Origin: Streptomyces alfalfae
GTDB taxonomy: Bacteria; Actinomycetota; Actinomycetes; Streptomycetales; Streptomycetaceae
Direction: 5' to 3'
DNA length: 64,000 nucleotides
Assembly: GCF_004127445.1 (NCBI RefSeq)
Contig: NZ_QEXM01000043.1
Span: forward strand, 434,001-498,000
Shown here: positions 41,280 through 49,858 of the stretch, in pieces
How positions within the stretch are numbered: position 1 is the first letter of the stretch
How the letters are laid out: every line of letters starts with the position of its first letter
Translations under genes and position numbers: made by a program
The notes under the pieces: model-generated
What the model was told of the DNA's origin: nothing
The model's database searches: none
The model's input: the letters and a program-made list of their open reading frames with translations, nothing else

Positions 41280-41852
41280 GTGAAGCCCGCTTTCCAACGC
41301 GACCTGATACCGCGCGACGATGCGCTCCACCTTATCGGCGCACTCAACGCCATGAAGGACAAACTGCACGACGCCGCCCAGCGGTGGGAGCTGCTCGACG
41401 AGAACGGGCACGTTCCGGCCGCGCCGTCCTACACCGCGCTGCTCCAGCACGCCACCGACGCTCAGGACCTCTCACGCGAGGTCCTCCGGCTGGCCGACGC
41501 CTTCGCCCGGAGCCCTCACCACACCACCCGGACCGGCCGGACCGTCCTGAAGCAACTCGCCACGGCCGCGACCATCTCCAGCCATGCAGCCCCGCACTTC
41601 ACCGAGACCGCAGAGGCCGCCCTGTCCCTGCCCCGGACCACCAACCCCACCGACCGGCACTACCTCACGAATCGCATGGTCATCGACCACGCATCAGCGC
41701 GAGCCTTTCTGCGGCGTGCCTCGGAGTCCCTTCGCGACGCAGGCAAGGAACTCGACGACCACCTCGGCGTCCAGCGCTTCCTTGCGCCTCTGACTCGCCG
41801 GGAGGGACCGCCGGAGCCTCCGCCGTCCCGGCCTGGCGGTCTCCACCGCTGA
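41280..41852 (+). CDS. Hypothetical transfer-operon protein
   Basis: This 190-residue protein starts at GTG 41280 with GAGGAG 9 bases upstream, 14 bases after the ATPase gene. It is helical (DDALHLIGALNAMKDKLHDA, LTNRMVIDHASARAFLRRAS) with a proline-rich end. No family is recognised; the operon position suggests a role in transfer. Confidence 0.55.
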   Translation: MKPAFQRDLIPRDDALHLIGALNAMKDKLHDAAQRWELLDENGHVPAAPSYTALLQHATDAQDLSREVLRLADAFARSPHHTTRTGRTVLKQLATAATISSHAAPHFTETAEAALSLPRTTNPTDRHYLTNRMVIDHASARAFLRRASESLRDAGKELDDHLGVQRFLAPLTRREGPPEPPPSRPGGLHR

Positions 41853-41876
41853 CCACGCCGGAGCCGTGACCTGTTC

Positions 41877-42226
41877 GTGCAACAGATACCCGCCCCGGTG
41901 CAGTTCGCCCGCACCGACCTGCAGCCCGCACCAGCCCGAAGGACTCCTGCATCATCCCCCGCGACCCAGACTTCGAGCTCTACGACAACGTCGGCCGCGA
42001 CGCCGACCAGATCCATGCCGCCCGGTACAACCTCGCCACCCGCGGGGACCTGAAGCGGTGGGCACGACGCGACGCGCAGCCCTTCCTCACCGCGCACCCC
42101 CTACCCGACCAGCCCTGGCCAGCACCGGACCTCACCCCGTACCTGGACGCCCTCGCCGCAGCCCGGACCCCGGCGGAGATCGACGCGGTCACCGACCACG
42201 TCCTGGATCTAGGATCCGCGAGCGCG
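41877..42226 (+). pseudogene. 5' part of a backbone gene: frameshifted and cut by the Tn7-like element
   Basis: GTG 41877 opens MQQIPAPVQFARTDLQPAPA. After a one- or two-base slip near 41935 the coding frame continues as SCIIPRDPDFELYDNVGRDA, DQIHAARYNLATRGDLKRWA and ends AVTDHVLDLGSASA. The TGA that follows belongs to the transposon end. Skipping the element (42227-55793) and one GCGCG copy, the frame runs straight into ESPVSAGNRAHQTAV at 55799. The product family is unknown. Confidence 0.5.
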
Positions 42227-42283
42227 TGAGCATTTCCGCGTGACCATGAGCAGGGTTCGAGCAGATTCGGGCGATCATGAGCA
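42227..42283. repeat. Left-end repeats of the Tn7-like element
   Basis: TGAGCAT at 42227, GACCATGAGCA at 42242 and GATCATGAGCA at 42273 are spaced as expected for several TnsB-binding sites at a transposon end. The AGTAGCGATCAG at about 42297 resembles GTAGCGGCAGT in the right-end copy (reverse strand). Confidence 0.4.
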
Positions 42284-42368
42284 CTGGTGACGTTCAGTAG
42301 CGATCAGTTGTCGGCCTTCTGTGGTCTTTCGACTGGGGCGGGGCGGCTTCCTTCGTACGGTCCAGTGC

Positions 42369-43121
42369 ATGGCGGTAAGGAGTTCAGGCAAGGAACGAAG
42401 TCGGGACCGGGTACCCATGGTGTCGGTCCGGTACGTGGATGGGTCGACGTGCGACATCCCGTTCGCGCGGCTGCGGGCGGCGGACTTCGCGGAGTCCCAG
42501 CCGTGGCGTCGGGTACGGTCCGTTCACGGCATGCTGCACCACTCGGGGGATTACGCGTCGGCGACGACCGGCGGGCAGGTCGTACATGAGAGCCGGTTGG
42601 AGCTGGCCCGGCTGCTGCTGGCGGACTTTGACCCGGACGTAGCGGATATCTTCGCGCAGCCGTGCCGCGTGGTGGCCCATGTTAACGGTCGTGTGCGCAG
42701 CCATGTGCCGGACTTCTTGCTGATCATGCGGTCGGGGACGGTGCGTGTGGTCAACGTCAAACCGGCGGAGCGCGCTCAGAATCCGACGATCGCAGAGGCG
42801 CTGGCGTGGCCGGGGCGGCTGGTCGAGCGGCACGGCTGGGAATACGAGGTCTGGACCGGCGCAAATTCGGTGCTGCTGGAGAACGTGCGGTTCCTGGCCG
42901 GCTATCGGCATCCCGGCATCGTGCCCGCCGAAGAGATCGAGCGGGCCTGGCGCGAGGTCGTTGACGGCGAGGAGTTGGCCGTCGCGGAGCGGCGCCTGGC
43001 GAGCGGCGGCCCGAGAGAAGCGGCGCGGCCGCCATTGATGGCCCTGTTGTGGTCTGGGCGGCTGACTACGGACCTGGCCAGGCCGCTGTCCGGTGAGTCC
43101 CTCCTGCGGAGGTGCGGATGA
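42369..43121 (+). CDS. tnsA: TnsA-like heteromeric transposase endonuclease
   Basis: TnsA cuts the 5' ends of Tn7-type elements. This 250-residue protein has the catalytic trio of that nuclease fold: E74 (HESRLELARLLL), D115 (SHVPDFLLIM) and K131 (VVNVKPAERA), with spacing like Tn7 TnsA E63-D114-K132. The C-terminal part (LVERHGWEYEVWTG, WSGRLTTDLARPLSG) is the TnsB/TnsC-facing half. ATG 42369 or 42417 could be the start. Its stop overlaps the tnsB start (ATGA). All catalytic residues are present, so it looks intact. Confidence 0.78.
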   Translation: MAVRSSGKERSRDRVPMVSVRYVDGSTCDIPFARLRAADFAESQPWRRVRSVHGMLHHSGDYASATTGGQVVHESRLELARLLLADFDPDVADIFAQPCRVVAHVNGRVRSHVPDFLLIMRSGTVRVVNVKPAERAQNPTIAEALAWPGRLVERHGWEYEVWTGANSVLLENVRFLAGYRHPGIVPAEEIERAWREVVDGEELAVAERRLASGGPREAARPPLMALLWSGRLTTDLARPLSGESLLRRCG

Positions 43122-44413
43122 ACGAGTGGACTACGTCGCTGCGGACGGGGCTGCCGATCGCCTACGACGGTGAGCAGTTCACCGTGGCGGAGATCGAGGG
43201 CCGTCGGATCCTGTTGCGGCAGACCGGGGTGGTCGGTGCACCGAAGCTGCGGCAGGTGGATATCTCGGCGCTGCTGGCCCACCCCAGCACGGAGATCCTC
43301 GTGCCGGCCCCGGCCGAGGAAGCAGCAATGGTGGCGGCTGTCCTGGGTGGCCTGACCGACGACGAGGACGACGAGCTGACGCAGAAGGTCCGGCACGTGC
43401 AGGAGGTGCTGACCGGATACCGCCTTGGGGATGCCGTCCTCGCCCTGGACGGGGAACCGCGGGAGGACTACGCGCCGGGGACCCCGATGCTGCATCGCTA
43501 TGCCGCCAAAGCCGCAGAGCTCAAGGTCGGGGAGAGCACGATTCGCCGCTGGATTACCGCGTTTCGCACGGCTGGTCCGGCTGGGCTGGTGCACGACCGC
43601 CCGGCGCGCAGTGTCGTGGAGCGGGCCGATGCGCGCTGGGTGGAGATGGCCCGGTCGGTTCTGGACAAGCGGGTCAAGTCGAGCCGGCCGGTGCGGAATC
43701 TGATCCTGGCCGAGATCGCGGAACGCCTGGTGAAGGAGTACGGGAAGGGCACGGTCCCGCTGCCTGGCCGCACCACCGGCTATGAGTTGCTGAAGCAGCT
43801 TTCCAAGGGGACGAATGCGTTCGAGGGCAGCACGAAGGGCAAGCGGTCGATCGCCAACGCTCCACAGGGTACGTACGGGCGGCTGCGGGCAACCCGTCCG
43901 GGCGAGTACGTGGTGCTGGATACCACCCCGCTGGATGTGTTCGCGATGGAGCCGGTCACCTGCCGCTGGGTGCGCTGTGAACTCACCGTCGCCATGGATC
44001 TGTACAGCCGCTGCATCGTCGGCCTGCGGCTGACTCCGGTGTCCACGAAGTCGGTGGATGTCGCCGGGGTGCTGTTAGGTGGACGCAGCCGCAACGGCTG
44101 TGCGACGTCTGAAGCGGTATCACCCCACCACGCCGCCGACAGGCACCAAACGGATCAGCTGAGCAACTCACCCGAAAGGATTACCCCTCGCGAAAGTCCG
44201 CGCTCAGCTGTCGTTCTCGCCGTAGAAGGAGGTGGTTCCCTACGGAGGATAAGGAAAGATGACCACCACCTGTGTCCGGCCCACCGCACCCGCAGCCAGC
44301 CGACGAGGACGACTCCGTCTGCTCCCGCATGCGTGCGGTACCAGGCCCTCCCTCGCATCCATTCACGCCCTCAGCCCCGTGAAGACTCCGTGGGGCCCAG
44401 GGCCCTCTCGTAG
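43118..44413 (+). pseudogene. tnsB: TnsB-like DDE transposase, truncated after two catalytic aspartates
   Basis: TnsB joins transposon 3' ends to the target. The frame from ATG 43118 shows an N-terminal TnsB domain, a helix-turn-helix (KVGESTIRRWITAFR, about 136-150) and the DDE core with D268 (EYVVLDTTPLDVF) and D294 (TVAMDLYSRCIVG). After about residue 320 (KSVDVAGVLLGG, near 44080) the family pattern ends. The frame then runs through unrelated sequence to 44413, so the catalytic glutamate and C-terminal domain are missing and the enzyme should be inactive. Confidence 0.72.
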
Positions 44414-44444
44414 GAGCATGGATGCCGAGGGGTCTGTGGCATGA
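44259..44444 (+). CDS. Candidate 61-residue ORF coupled to the terpene synthase
   Basis: ATG 44259 follows GGAGGATAAGGAAAG. The frame (MTTTCVRPTAPAASRRGRLR) ends in a TGA that overlaps the terpene synthase ATG (ATGA). The ribosome site and overlap argue for translation. The arginine-rich sequence matches nothing I know and may only act as a translational lead-in. Confidence 0.4.
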   Translation: MTTTCVRPTAPAASRRGRLRLLPHACGTRPSLASIHALSPVKTPWGPGPSRRSMDAEGSVA

Positions 44445-45505
44445 CGCACGTGATCCCGCCGGGCGTCACCTTCGAACTGCCCGCCCTGCCCCGCCAACTG
44501 GCCACCGGCCGGCACCCCGCCATCGACAGGCTGGAGCCGCTGCACGATCAGTGGATGAGCCGGAACTACCCCTTTCCCACCGAGGACGCATTGAGCGCGT
44601 TCCTCTCCCAGCGCAGTGCCCTGTGGACAGCAGTCACCTACCCGGCCACCGACGAGGCCCGCTTCCACGACTTGTCCCGGCTGACGTCCTTCCTCTTCGC
44701 CTTCGACGACCTCTTCCTCCACAAAGGCCCGGACACCGCCGCCGACATAAAGCGGATCTTCACCGACATGCTCACCGTCCTGGGCGGAGGAACCGCCACC
44801 ACGGTGTACGGCACAGCCCTGGCAGACATCTGGCACGACATGGCCGGCCGGATGCCCGCACGCCAGCGTCAGCGTCTGCGCGCGGCCACCGAAGACTTCG
44901 GCCGCGGCTGCTTCACAGAGATGCCCTCCCGCGCCCCTGGCGCAGTCCTGGACCTGACGAGCTACACCACTCTGCGCCTGGAGCAGAGCCTGGCAGCCTG
45001 GGTGTACTTCATCCTCACCGAATACGCCGCAGGCGTCGATCTCCCCGACGACACCCTCGCCCAGTTGCGCCCCGTGCACTGGGCCTGTGCCGAACACCTG
45101 CTCTTCTCCAACGATCTGTTCTCGTTCCGCACCGAACACTTCGCCGGAGACCACGTCAACGCGGTATGCGTCCTGCTCGCCGACGGCGCCACGCTCCAGC
45201 AAGCCATCAACCAGATCGCCGACCTCATCAGCGCCAAAGAACAGCAGGTCACGGACATGCTGAGGGCAGTCCGGGCTTCCCGCCTGGGAGCCGACCGTGC
45301 CACAGCCGCCTACCTGCATCACCTGGAGTACGTGATCTCCGGGAACCTGGAGCAGGCGCGCTTCGCTCCCCGGTACCACGGCACTTCGGGGTTCATCCAC
45401 CAGCCCATCGACGGGGGGACCGTCATCCTGCATGCTGACCGCACCGGTCACCGTTCACTTCCCGGCGCGGCCGTCCAGGCACCGCCCAGCAATAGACCTG
45501 GGTAA
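44441..45505 (+). CDS. Class I terpene synthase
   Basis: This 354-residue cyclase would ionise a prenyl diphosphate with Mg and cyclise the cation. The aspartate-rich motif reads FAFDDLFL (D89-D90), lacking the third acid residue common in bacterial enzymes (H94 takes that place). The NSE triad is complete: N224-D225-x-x-S228-x-x-x-E232 (NDLFSFRTE). Pyrophosphate-sensor R179 lies in TTLRLEQS, and the C-terminal RY pair is in ARFAPRY. It is neither geosmin nor 2-methylisoborneol synthase by motif. A prenyl diphosphate synthase and a HAD phosphatase gene follow, so the cassette may make its own substrate. Confidence 0.85.
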   Translation: MTHVIPPGVTFELPALPRQLATGRHPAIDRLEPLHDQWMSRNYPFPTEDALSAFLSQRSALWTAVTYPATDEARFHDLSRLTSFLFAFDDLFLHKGPDTAADIKRIFTDMLTVLGGGTATTVYGTALADIWHDMAGRMPARQRQRLRAATEDFGRGCFTEMPSRAPGAVLDLTSYTTLRLEQSLAAWVYFILTEYAAGVDLPDDTLAQLRPVHWACAEHLLFSNDLFSFRTEHFAGDHVNAVCVLLADGATLQQAINQIADLISAKEQQVTDMLRAVRASRLGADRATAAYLHHLEYVISGNLEQARFAPRYHGTSGFIHQPIDGGTVILHADRTGHRSLPGAAVQAPPSNRPG

Positions 45506-45642
45506 GGTTGACACCGATGGTGTTGCGCACCGTGCCGCAGGCCCCCGCACGCCCGCAGCCGGCGGGTCTTGGTCCTGCAGCCGTCGCTCTGCCTGCCGCT
45601 GGGGGCTCCTGTTGTGGTGGTGCGCACGGACAAGGATCTGCC

Positions 45643-46737
45643 ATGACGCTCTCCCCGTCCGTGCCGGAGGCCGGCCTGGACCTGATGGGCTTCAAGGACG
45701 CGGTCGAGGAGCTCCTCACCGGCTTCCTGGACCGCAAGGCCCCGCGGGCGGACAGCAGTGGATCGCCGGACCTGGCCGCGCCACTGCGCCACTTCATCGG
45801 CGCGGGCGGCAAACGCATCCGCCCGATCCTGGCCTTCGTCGGCTGGCACGCTGCCGGCGGCACCGGCGATGCGAGGACGGTCTGCCACCTGGCGGCATCC
45901 CTGGAACTGTTCCACGTGTTCGCCCTGATCCATGACGACGTCATGGACTCCTCCGCCCTGCGCCGGGGCCGCCCCACTGTCCACCGCGCACTCGCCCTCG
46001 CTCGTCAAGGCGACGACAGCAATATCCCCGCCGCGGCAGCCGCCCGGTTCGGTGAGGGCGCGGCCGTCCTCATCGGCGATCTCGCCATGGTGTGGTCAGA
46101 CGAACTCCTGACTGACGGCGGCGCCACCCCCGAGCAGTGGGCCGCCCTCTGGCCGGTGCTGCACGCCATGCGGTACGAGATCGTTCTGGGCCAGTACCTG
46201 GACCTGCAGGCCACCGGAACCGCCTCGCCAGATGTGGACAGGGCGCTGCGGATCGGGCGCTACAAGACCGCGAAGTACACCGTGGAACGGCCTCTGCACC
46301 TCGGCGCCCTTACGGCCGGTGCTGACCAGGTCCTTCTGGACCGGCTCTCCGCGTTCGCCCTGCCGCTGGGAGAGGCATTTCAGCTGCGCGATGACCTGCT
46401 GGGCGTTTTCGGCGATCCCTCGAGCACCGGCAAGTCGGCGCTCGAGGACCTGCGGGACGGCAAAGCGACGGTGCTCACCGCCCTCGCCCTGCAGGCAGCC
46501 ACTCCCCTGCAGCGCAAGGAACTCACCGACTGGCTGGGCAACCCTCACCTCACCCACGAACAGGGCGCGTCTGCTCGGCACGTCATCATGGCGACCGGCG
46601 CGCCGGCCCAGGTCGAAGAAATGATCACGGCCCGCTACCGCACAGCGCTGAAAGCGCTCGATGACGCGCTGCTGCCCTGCGCCGCACGTCAAGCCCTGCA
46701 CGACATCGCCCAGGCCGTCACCCAGCGCACCACGTGA
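45643..46737 (+). CDS. Polyprenyl diphosphate synthase (E-type)
   Basis: This 364-residue enzyme condenses isoprenyl units into a longer diphosphate. The first aspartate-rich motif is LIHDDVMD (98-102), the second is LRDDLLGVFGD (250-258), and GGKRIRP binds diphosphate near residue 57. Product length (C15, C20 or other) cannot be read reliably; F93 upstream of the first motif is a bulky residue that favours shorter chains. ATG 45643, with AAGGA 6 bases upstream, is preferred over a TTG at 45508. It is the natural supplier for the neighbouring cyclase. Confidence 0.85.
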   Translation: MTLSPSVPEAGLDLMGFKDAVEELLTGFLDRKAPRADSSGSPDLAAPLRHFIGAGGKRIRPILAFVGWHAAGGTGDARTVCHLAASLELFHVFALIHDDVMDSSALRRGRPTVHRALALARQGDDSNIPAAAAARFGEGAAVLIGDLAMVWSDELLTDGGATPEQWAALWPVLHAMRYEIVLGQYLDLQATGTASPDVDRALRIGRYKTAKYTVERPLHLGALTAGADQVLLDRLSAFALPLGEAFQLRDDLLGVFGDPSSTGKSALEDLRDGKATVLTALALQAATPLQRKELTDWLGNPHLTHEQGASARHVIMATGAPAQVEEMITARYRTALKALDDALLPCAARQALHDIAQAVTQRTT

Positions 46738-46840
46738 AGCTGCCTGCTCCACGCACCAGGCGCCGGGGCGGACCGCCCACACCCGGCGCCCGCGCCGCCA
46801 CCCATCGGTGCATTTCGTTCCCCGACCCGAGGTGCCTGTC

Positions 46841-47569
46841 ATGCCCCCTCTGTCCGATCAGACGCATTCGACCGTGCACGCAGACAACGCTCTGCTCGAC
46901 AGCCTGGCCTCAAACGCAACCGAAGAACTCGCAACGGCCATCGCGCATCTGAAGGAATCTCTTACCGCTCACCGCCGTCACCGCGCTTGGATCTTCGACT
47001 TCGACGGCACCCTGGTCGACAGCGAACCCCTGAACGTCGCCACCGCCCAGGCCGTCCTGCGCGGGTGCGGCCTTCAAGCCGACGCCGACTGGCTGACCGC
47101 AGGGCCCTTCACCCCCGCCTCCATGCTGCGCACCCGGGTCCTGGACCACTACAAGATCGACCTGCCCTGGAGCGACGAACGGCTCCTGAAAGAAGGCGGC
47201 GCCTTCTGGCTCGCTCACACCCACCAGCTACAGCCCGTCCGCTACGTCGCAGCCCTCGCCCGAGCCGCAAAGGCAAAGGGCCTGCCGGTGGCCGTCGCCT
47301 CGGCCAACCACAGCGGCTTCATCCGCGCCGGCCTGACCGCCACCGCTCTTAACGACGTCTTCGACATCGTCGTCGGCCAGGACCAGGTCCCCCACACGAA
47401 GCCCGCGCCAGACGTCTTCCTGCACGCCGCACGCCTTCTGAACCTCGATCCCGCAGCATGCCTGGCCTACGAGAACACCGACCCAGGGATCGCAGCAGCC
47501 ACCGCCGCAGGCATGGACGTCGTAGACATCCGCACCTGGGCTCACCCCACCCGCCCCACTTCCTCTTAA
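46841..47569 (+). CDS. HAD-superfamily phosphatase of the terpene cassette
   Basis: This 242-residue protein of the beta-phosphoglucomutase-like HAD group has motif I IFDFDGTLVDSE (D53, D55), motif II VAVASANHS, lysine motif HTKPAPDVF and motif IV AYENTDPG. HAD enzymes that remove diphosphate from terpenyl diphosphates are known in fungi and bacteria, so a role in finishing a terpene alcohol is possible. A sugar phosphatase or mutase is the alternative. It follows the prenyl synthase by 103 bases in the same direction. Confidence 0.72.
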   Translation: MPPLSDQTHSTVHADNALLDSLASNATEELATAIAHLKESLTAHRRHRAWIFDFDGTLVDSEPLNVATAQAVLRGCGLQADADWLTAGPFTPASMLRTRVLDHYKIDLPWSDERLLKEGGAFWLAHTHQLQPVRYVAALARAAKAKGLPVAVASANHSGFIRAGLTATALNDVFDIVVGQDQVPHTKPAPDVFLHAARLLNLDPAACLAYENTDPGIAAATAAGMDVVDIRTWAHPTRPTSS

Positions 47570-47701
47570 GAACCGTCTACGCCGCAGCCAAGACGTGAAC
47601 CCCCGCCCCGCCACGGCGTCCCACCCGGTGGCACGGCGACTTCGGCATCCGTCCCGCGCCCCGTCACCCCGGTCAAGGCCGCGGGTCCACGTACCCCGAC
47701 G

Positions 47702-47958
47702 TCAGGGCCGCCGGCAGAACCAGCCGTGGCCCCTGCCCGGCTCCAGGTCCTGGTCGTACTCCGGCTCCGGGGGCGTGGCGGCCTGGAGGCGGACGGCTTC
47801 GGCAGCGGCTTCCTCGCAGGCGACGTCATCGGCGTGGCAGTTGCCTCACACCGCGTCATTCGTACACGGTGCCGCGCCGCTGATTCCCCAACTCCAGCCC
47901 GGACTTCCTGGCAAGAGTCCAGCATGGTAAGCGTCGCGCTGTCCGGTGCCGCCGCCAC
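47702..47958 (-). pseudogene. Degraded small zinc-ribbon gene
   Basis: GTG 47958 has AAGGAGG 5 bases upstream and opens MAAAPDSATLTMLDSCQEVR. After a frameshift the coding signal continues as ISGAAPCTNDAV, a TGA, then GNCHADDVACEEAAAEAVRL and PEYDQDLEPGRGHGWFCRRP. The TGA stands where a cysteine would complete a CxxC pair (C-G-N-C). It appears to be a dead cysteine-rich protein. Confidence 0.4.
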
Positions 47959-48113
47959 GGTAACCTCCTTTCCGCCGCAGTCGTGCCGCCCGCCCACGAC
48001 CAGGACACGCCCTGCACAGCCTGAGCAACCGCGACAGAAGTAGTTGGGCCGGGACAGTTGGGCCATCTCCCGGTGCGCCAGGAGGTGACCACAACCAGCA
48101 GTTCGGTGCCGCG

Positions 48114-48458
48114 CTAGAAGGAGAGGGAGTTGACGTAGAGCATGTCACCTCCAGCTTCACTCGCGGAATCAGTGACGTCCTGGTCACCAATTGTGATGGA
48201 GAGCAGCCGGGTGGTCGTGATGGGGCCCGCCTCGTACGCCGCAACGGGGCTCCCGCCGCCATCGACAACTGTGAGCCTCGCCGGCAGGTACGTCCCGCCA
48301 CTGACGACGATCACGGGCTGACCGTCGCGGTATTCGACCGACAGTGCGCCGATTTCCTCGGACTTGACCTGGCCGGCCGGGACTAGCGCGGGCTCCGTGG
48401 CTTCGGGCGTGAGCTGGACCGGAGCCGGCCCCATGGCCTCGGGAGTGATCTCAGGCAT
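48114..48458 (-). CDS. Hypothetical protein
   Basis: This 114-residue protein starts at ATG 48458 with GGAAGGGG 8 bases upstream. The N-terminus is Pro/Glu/Thr-rich and the rest beta-rich (IGALSVEYRDGQPVIVVSGG, RLTVVDGGGSPVAAYEAGPI). It has no signal peptide and no known family. Its composition looks coding although its neighbours are fragments. Confidence 0.5.
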   Translation of the reverse strand: MPEITPEAMGPAPVQLTPEATEPALVPAGQVKSEEIGALSVEYRDGQPVIVVSGGTYLPARLTVVDGGGSPVAAYEAGPITTTRLLSITIGDQDVTDSASEAGGDMLYVNSLSF

Positions 48459-48519
48459 GCGCGTGTCCCCTTCCAAGGCCGACACCGTGTCAACCTGCGG
48501 TGATCATCCCATGACGAAC

Positions 48520-48750
48520 CGTCACAGGGCCAGGCCGTCCGCGAGCGGCGGATCTGGATCCTCGAGCAGCTCCACACCAAGGCCAACCACGACAAACAGT
48601 AGGAAGGTGCCGCGTGAACACCCCCACCCCGACGATCCCGCCCAACGCCCCGTCCCAGGCCCCGGCCCCTGGAGCGCCGACCAGTACCCCGCCACCACCG
48701 GTACAACGTCATGGCACGCCCTCGTCCGCGGCACCGTCGGGCGCCGCTGA
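48520..48750 (+). pseudogene. Fragments of two small rightward genes
   Basis: A coding-like frame (VRERRIWILEQLHTKANHDK) ends in TAG just before AGGAAGG and GTG 48614. The second starts MNTPTPTIPPNAPSQAP. After a frameshift it continues GPWSADQYPATTGTTSWHAL and stops at 48750, far short of a usual protein. Both look like truncated backbone-type genes. Confidence 0.35.
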
Positions 48751-48809
48751 CCCTCCGAGCCGGGGCCAAGGACGCCGCACTCCGCCTACGACGGCCCCTC
48801 GTTCGTCGC

Positions 48810-49163
48810 ACCCCCACCAACTGGCGAACTCCTCCAGGGCGCGGCGCTGCTGTCCCTCCCGGGTGATCTGCTGCGCGAGGACATCTCGGTCGATGTACGG
48901 GTCGACGGTAGCGAGGACCAGGCGCTGGAGTTCATCCGGCTCCCGTGCCTCCACCTCCCACTGGCCCGGGCGCTCGATGTCGGCGTGCTGGCGGGCCGGC
49001 TGATCGTGGAGTCGACCGACACTGTCCACTCCATGGCTCCCCCGGCGTCGTCCCGGACCTGGGCCTGCTCCAGCAGACGGGCCCGGGTCCCGTCCACGTC
49101 CCAGCGGGCGAACCGCTCCCACCACCTAGCAACCCATGCCTGGGAGCCGGAAGGCAATGTCAA
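48810..49163 (-). pseudogene. IS5-like transposase remnant joined to an unknown fragment
   Basis: From 49163 leftwards the frame reads WWERFARWDVDGTRARLLEQ, AQVRDDAGGAMEWTVSVDST. This is the catalytic-domain entry of IS5-type transposases. In the next register a different coding-like stretch follows (ADIERPGQWEVEAREPDELQ, LVLATVDPYIDRDVLAQQIT, RALEEFASWWG). The origin of the second stretch is unknown. No terminal repeats are visible. Confidence 0.45.
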
Positions 49164-49225
49164 CCACCGCTACTCACAGCGATCATCAAGGACACCGAAC
49201 GGGGCGTCCTGCTCATGATCGACTC
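49138..49225. repeat. Internal copy of the right-end sequence of the Tn7-like element
   Basis: About 88 bases here align with 55683-55772 at roughly three-quarters identity (shared blocks CTACTCACAGC, CCTGCTCATGATCG-like ends). Directly after it begins the second tnsA remnant. Confidence 0.5.
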
Positions 49226-49700
49226 ACGGACCCGAAGATCACGGAGGCGTTGGCCTGACCGGGTGAACTGGTCGAACGGCACGGTTGGGAGTACGAGATC
49301 TGGTGTGGGGCGGACCGGGTAGTCCTGGAGAACGTCCGGTTCCTCGCGGCCTATCGTCGCCCCGGTGTGGTACCAGAGGCCGAGATTGAACGGGCTTGGG
49401 AAGGCGTGCAGGACGGTGACCGACTGGGTGTCGCGGAGCGACGGCTGGCAGCTGGGAGCCCCGACTACGAGGCGCGGCCACCGCTTTTGGCGCTGGTGTG
49501 GTCTGGTCGGCTGACCACTGATTTGTCCCGCCCGCTGAGTGGCAACTGGGTTCTGCGGAGGTCAGTGTGAACGCCTGGACAACGACTCTGCGGACACGTC
49601 TGCCACTCACTTTTGACGGTGAGCAGTTCACGATCGCGGAGATCGAGGGCCGCCGCATCCTCCTTCAGCAGATGTCAGCAGAGGGCCCTGGTGTAGCGCA
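49226..49700 (+). pseudogene. Second tnsA/tnsB remnant
   Basis: The first part matches the tnsA C-terminus: DPKITEALA, a TGA in place of the tryptophan codon, then PGELVERHGWEYEIWCGADR and WSGRLTTDLSRPLSG to 49570. The second part from GTG 49567 matches the first 35 residues of TnsB (TFDGEQFTIAEIEGRRILLQ), then breaks off near 49680. It is similar to, but clearly diverged from, the copy at 42369-44080, so it is an older or different element. Confidence 0.65.
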
Positions 49701-49858
49701 ACTCGACGGCTCCGGGCCCTCGCCGCAACCGCCTCTGTCCAGCAGCACGAATGCCGGACAGAGACGTCACTGCGACACAGCCGGACCTCCGCCCGGCGCG
49801 GGCTCGCTACACATCCCGCCCTCTCATATACGTGAACACCCGTGGGACTGGAGGCTGG

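Noticed and set aside
47566..48066. 166-residue leftward frame
   Set aside because: Its ribosome site belongs to the degraded zinc-ribbon gene; beyond 40 residues the coding signal moves to another frame.
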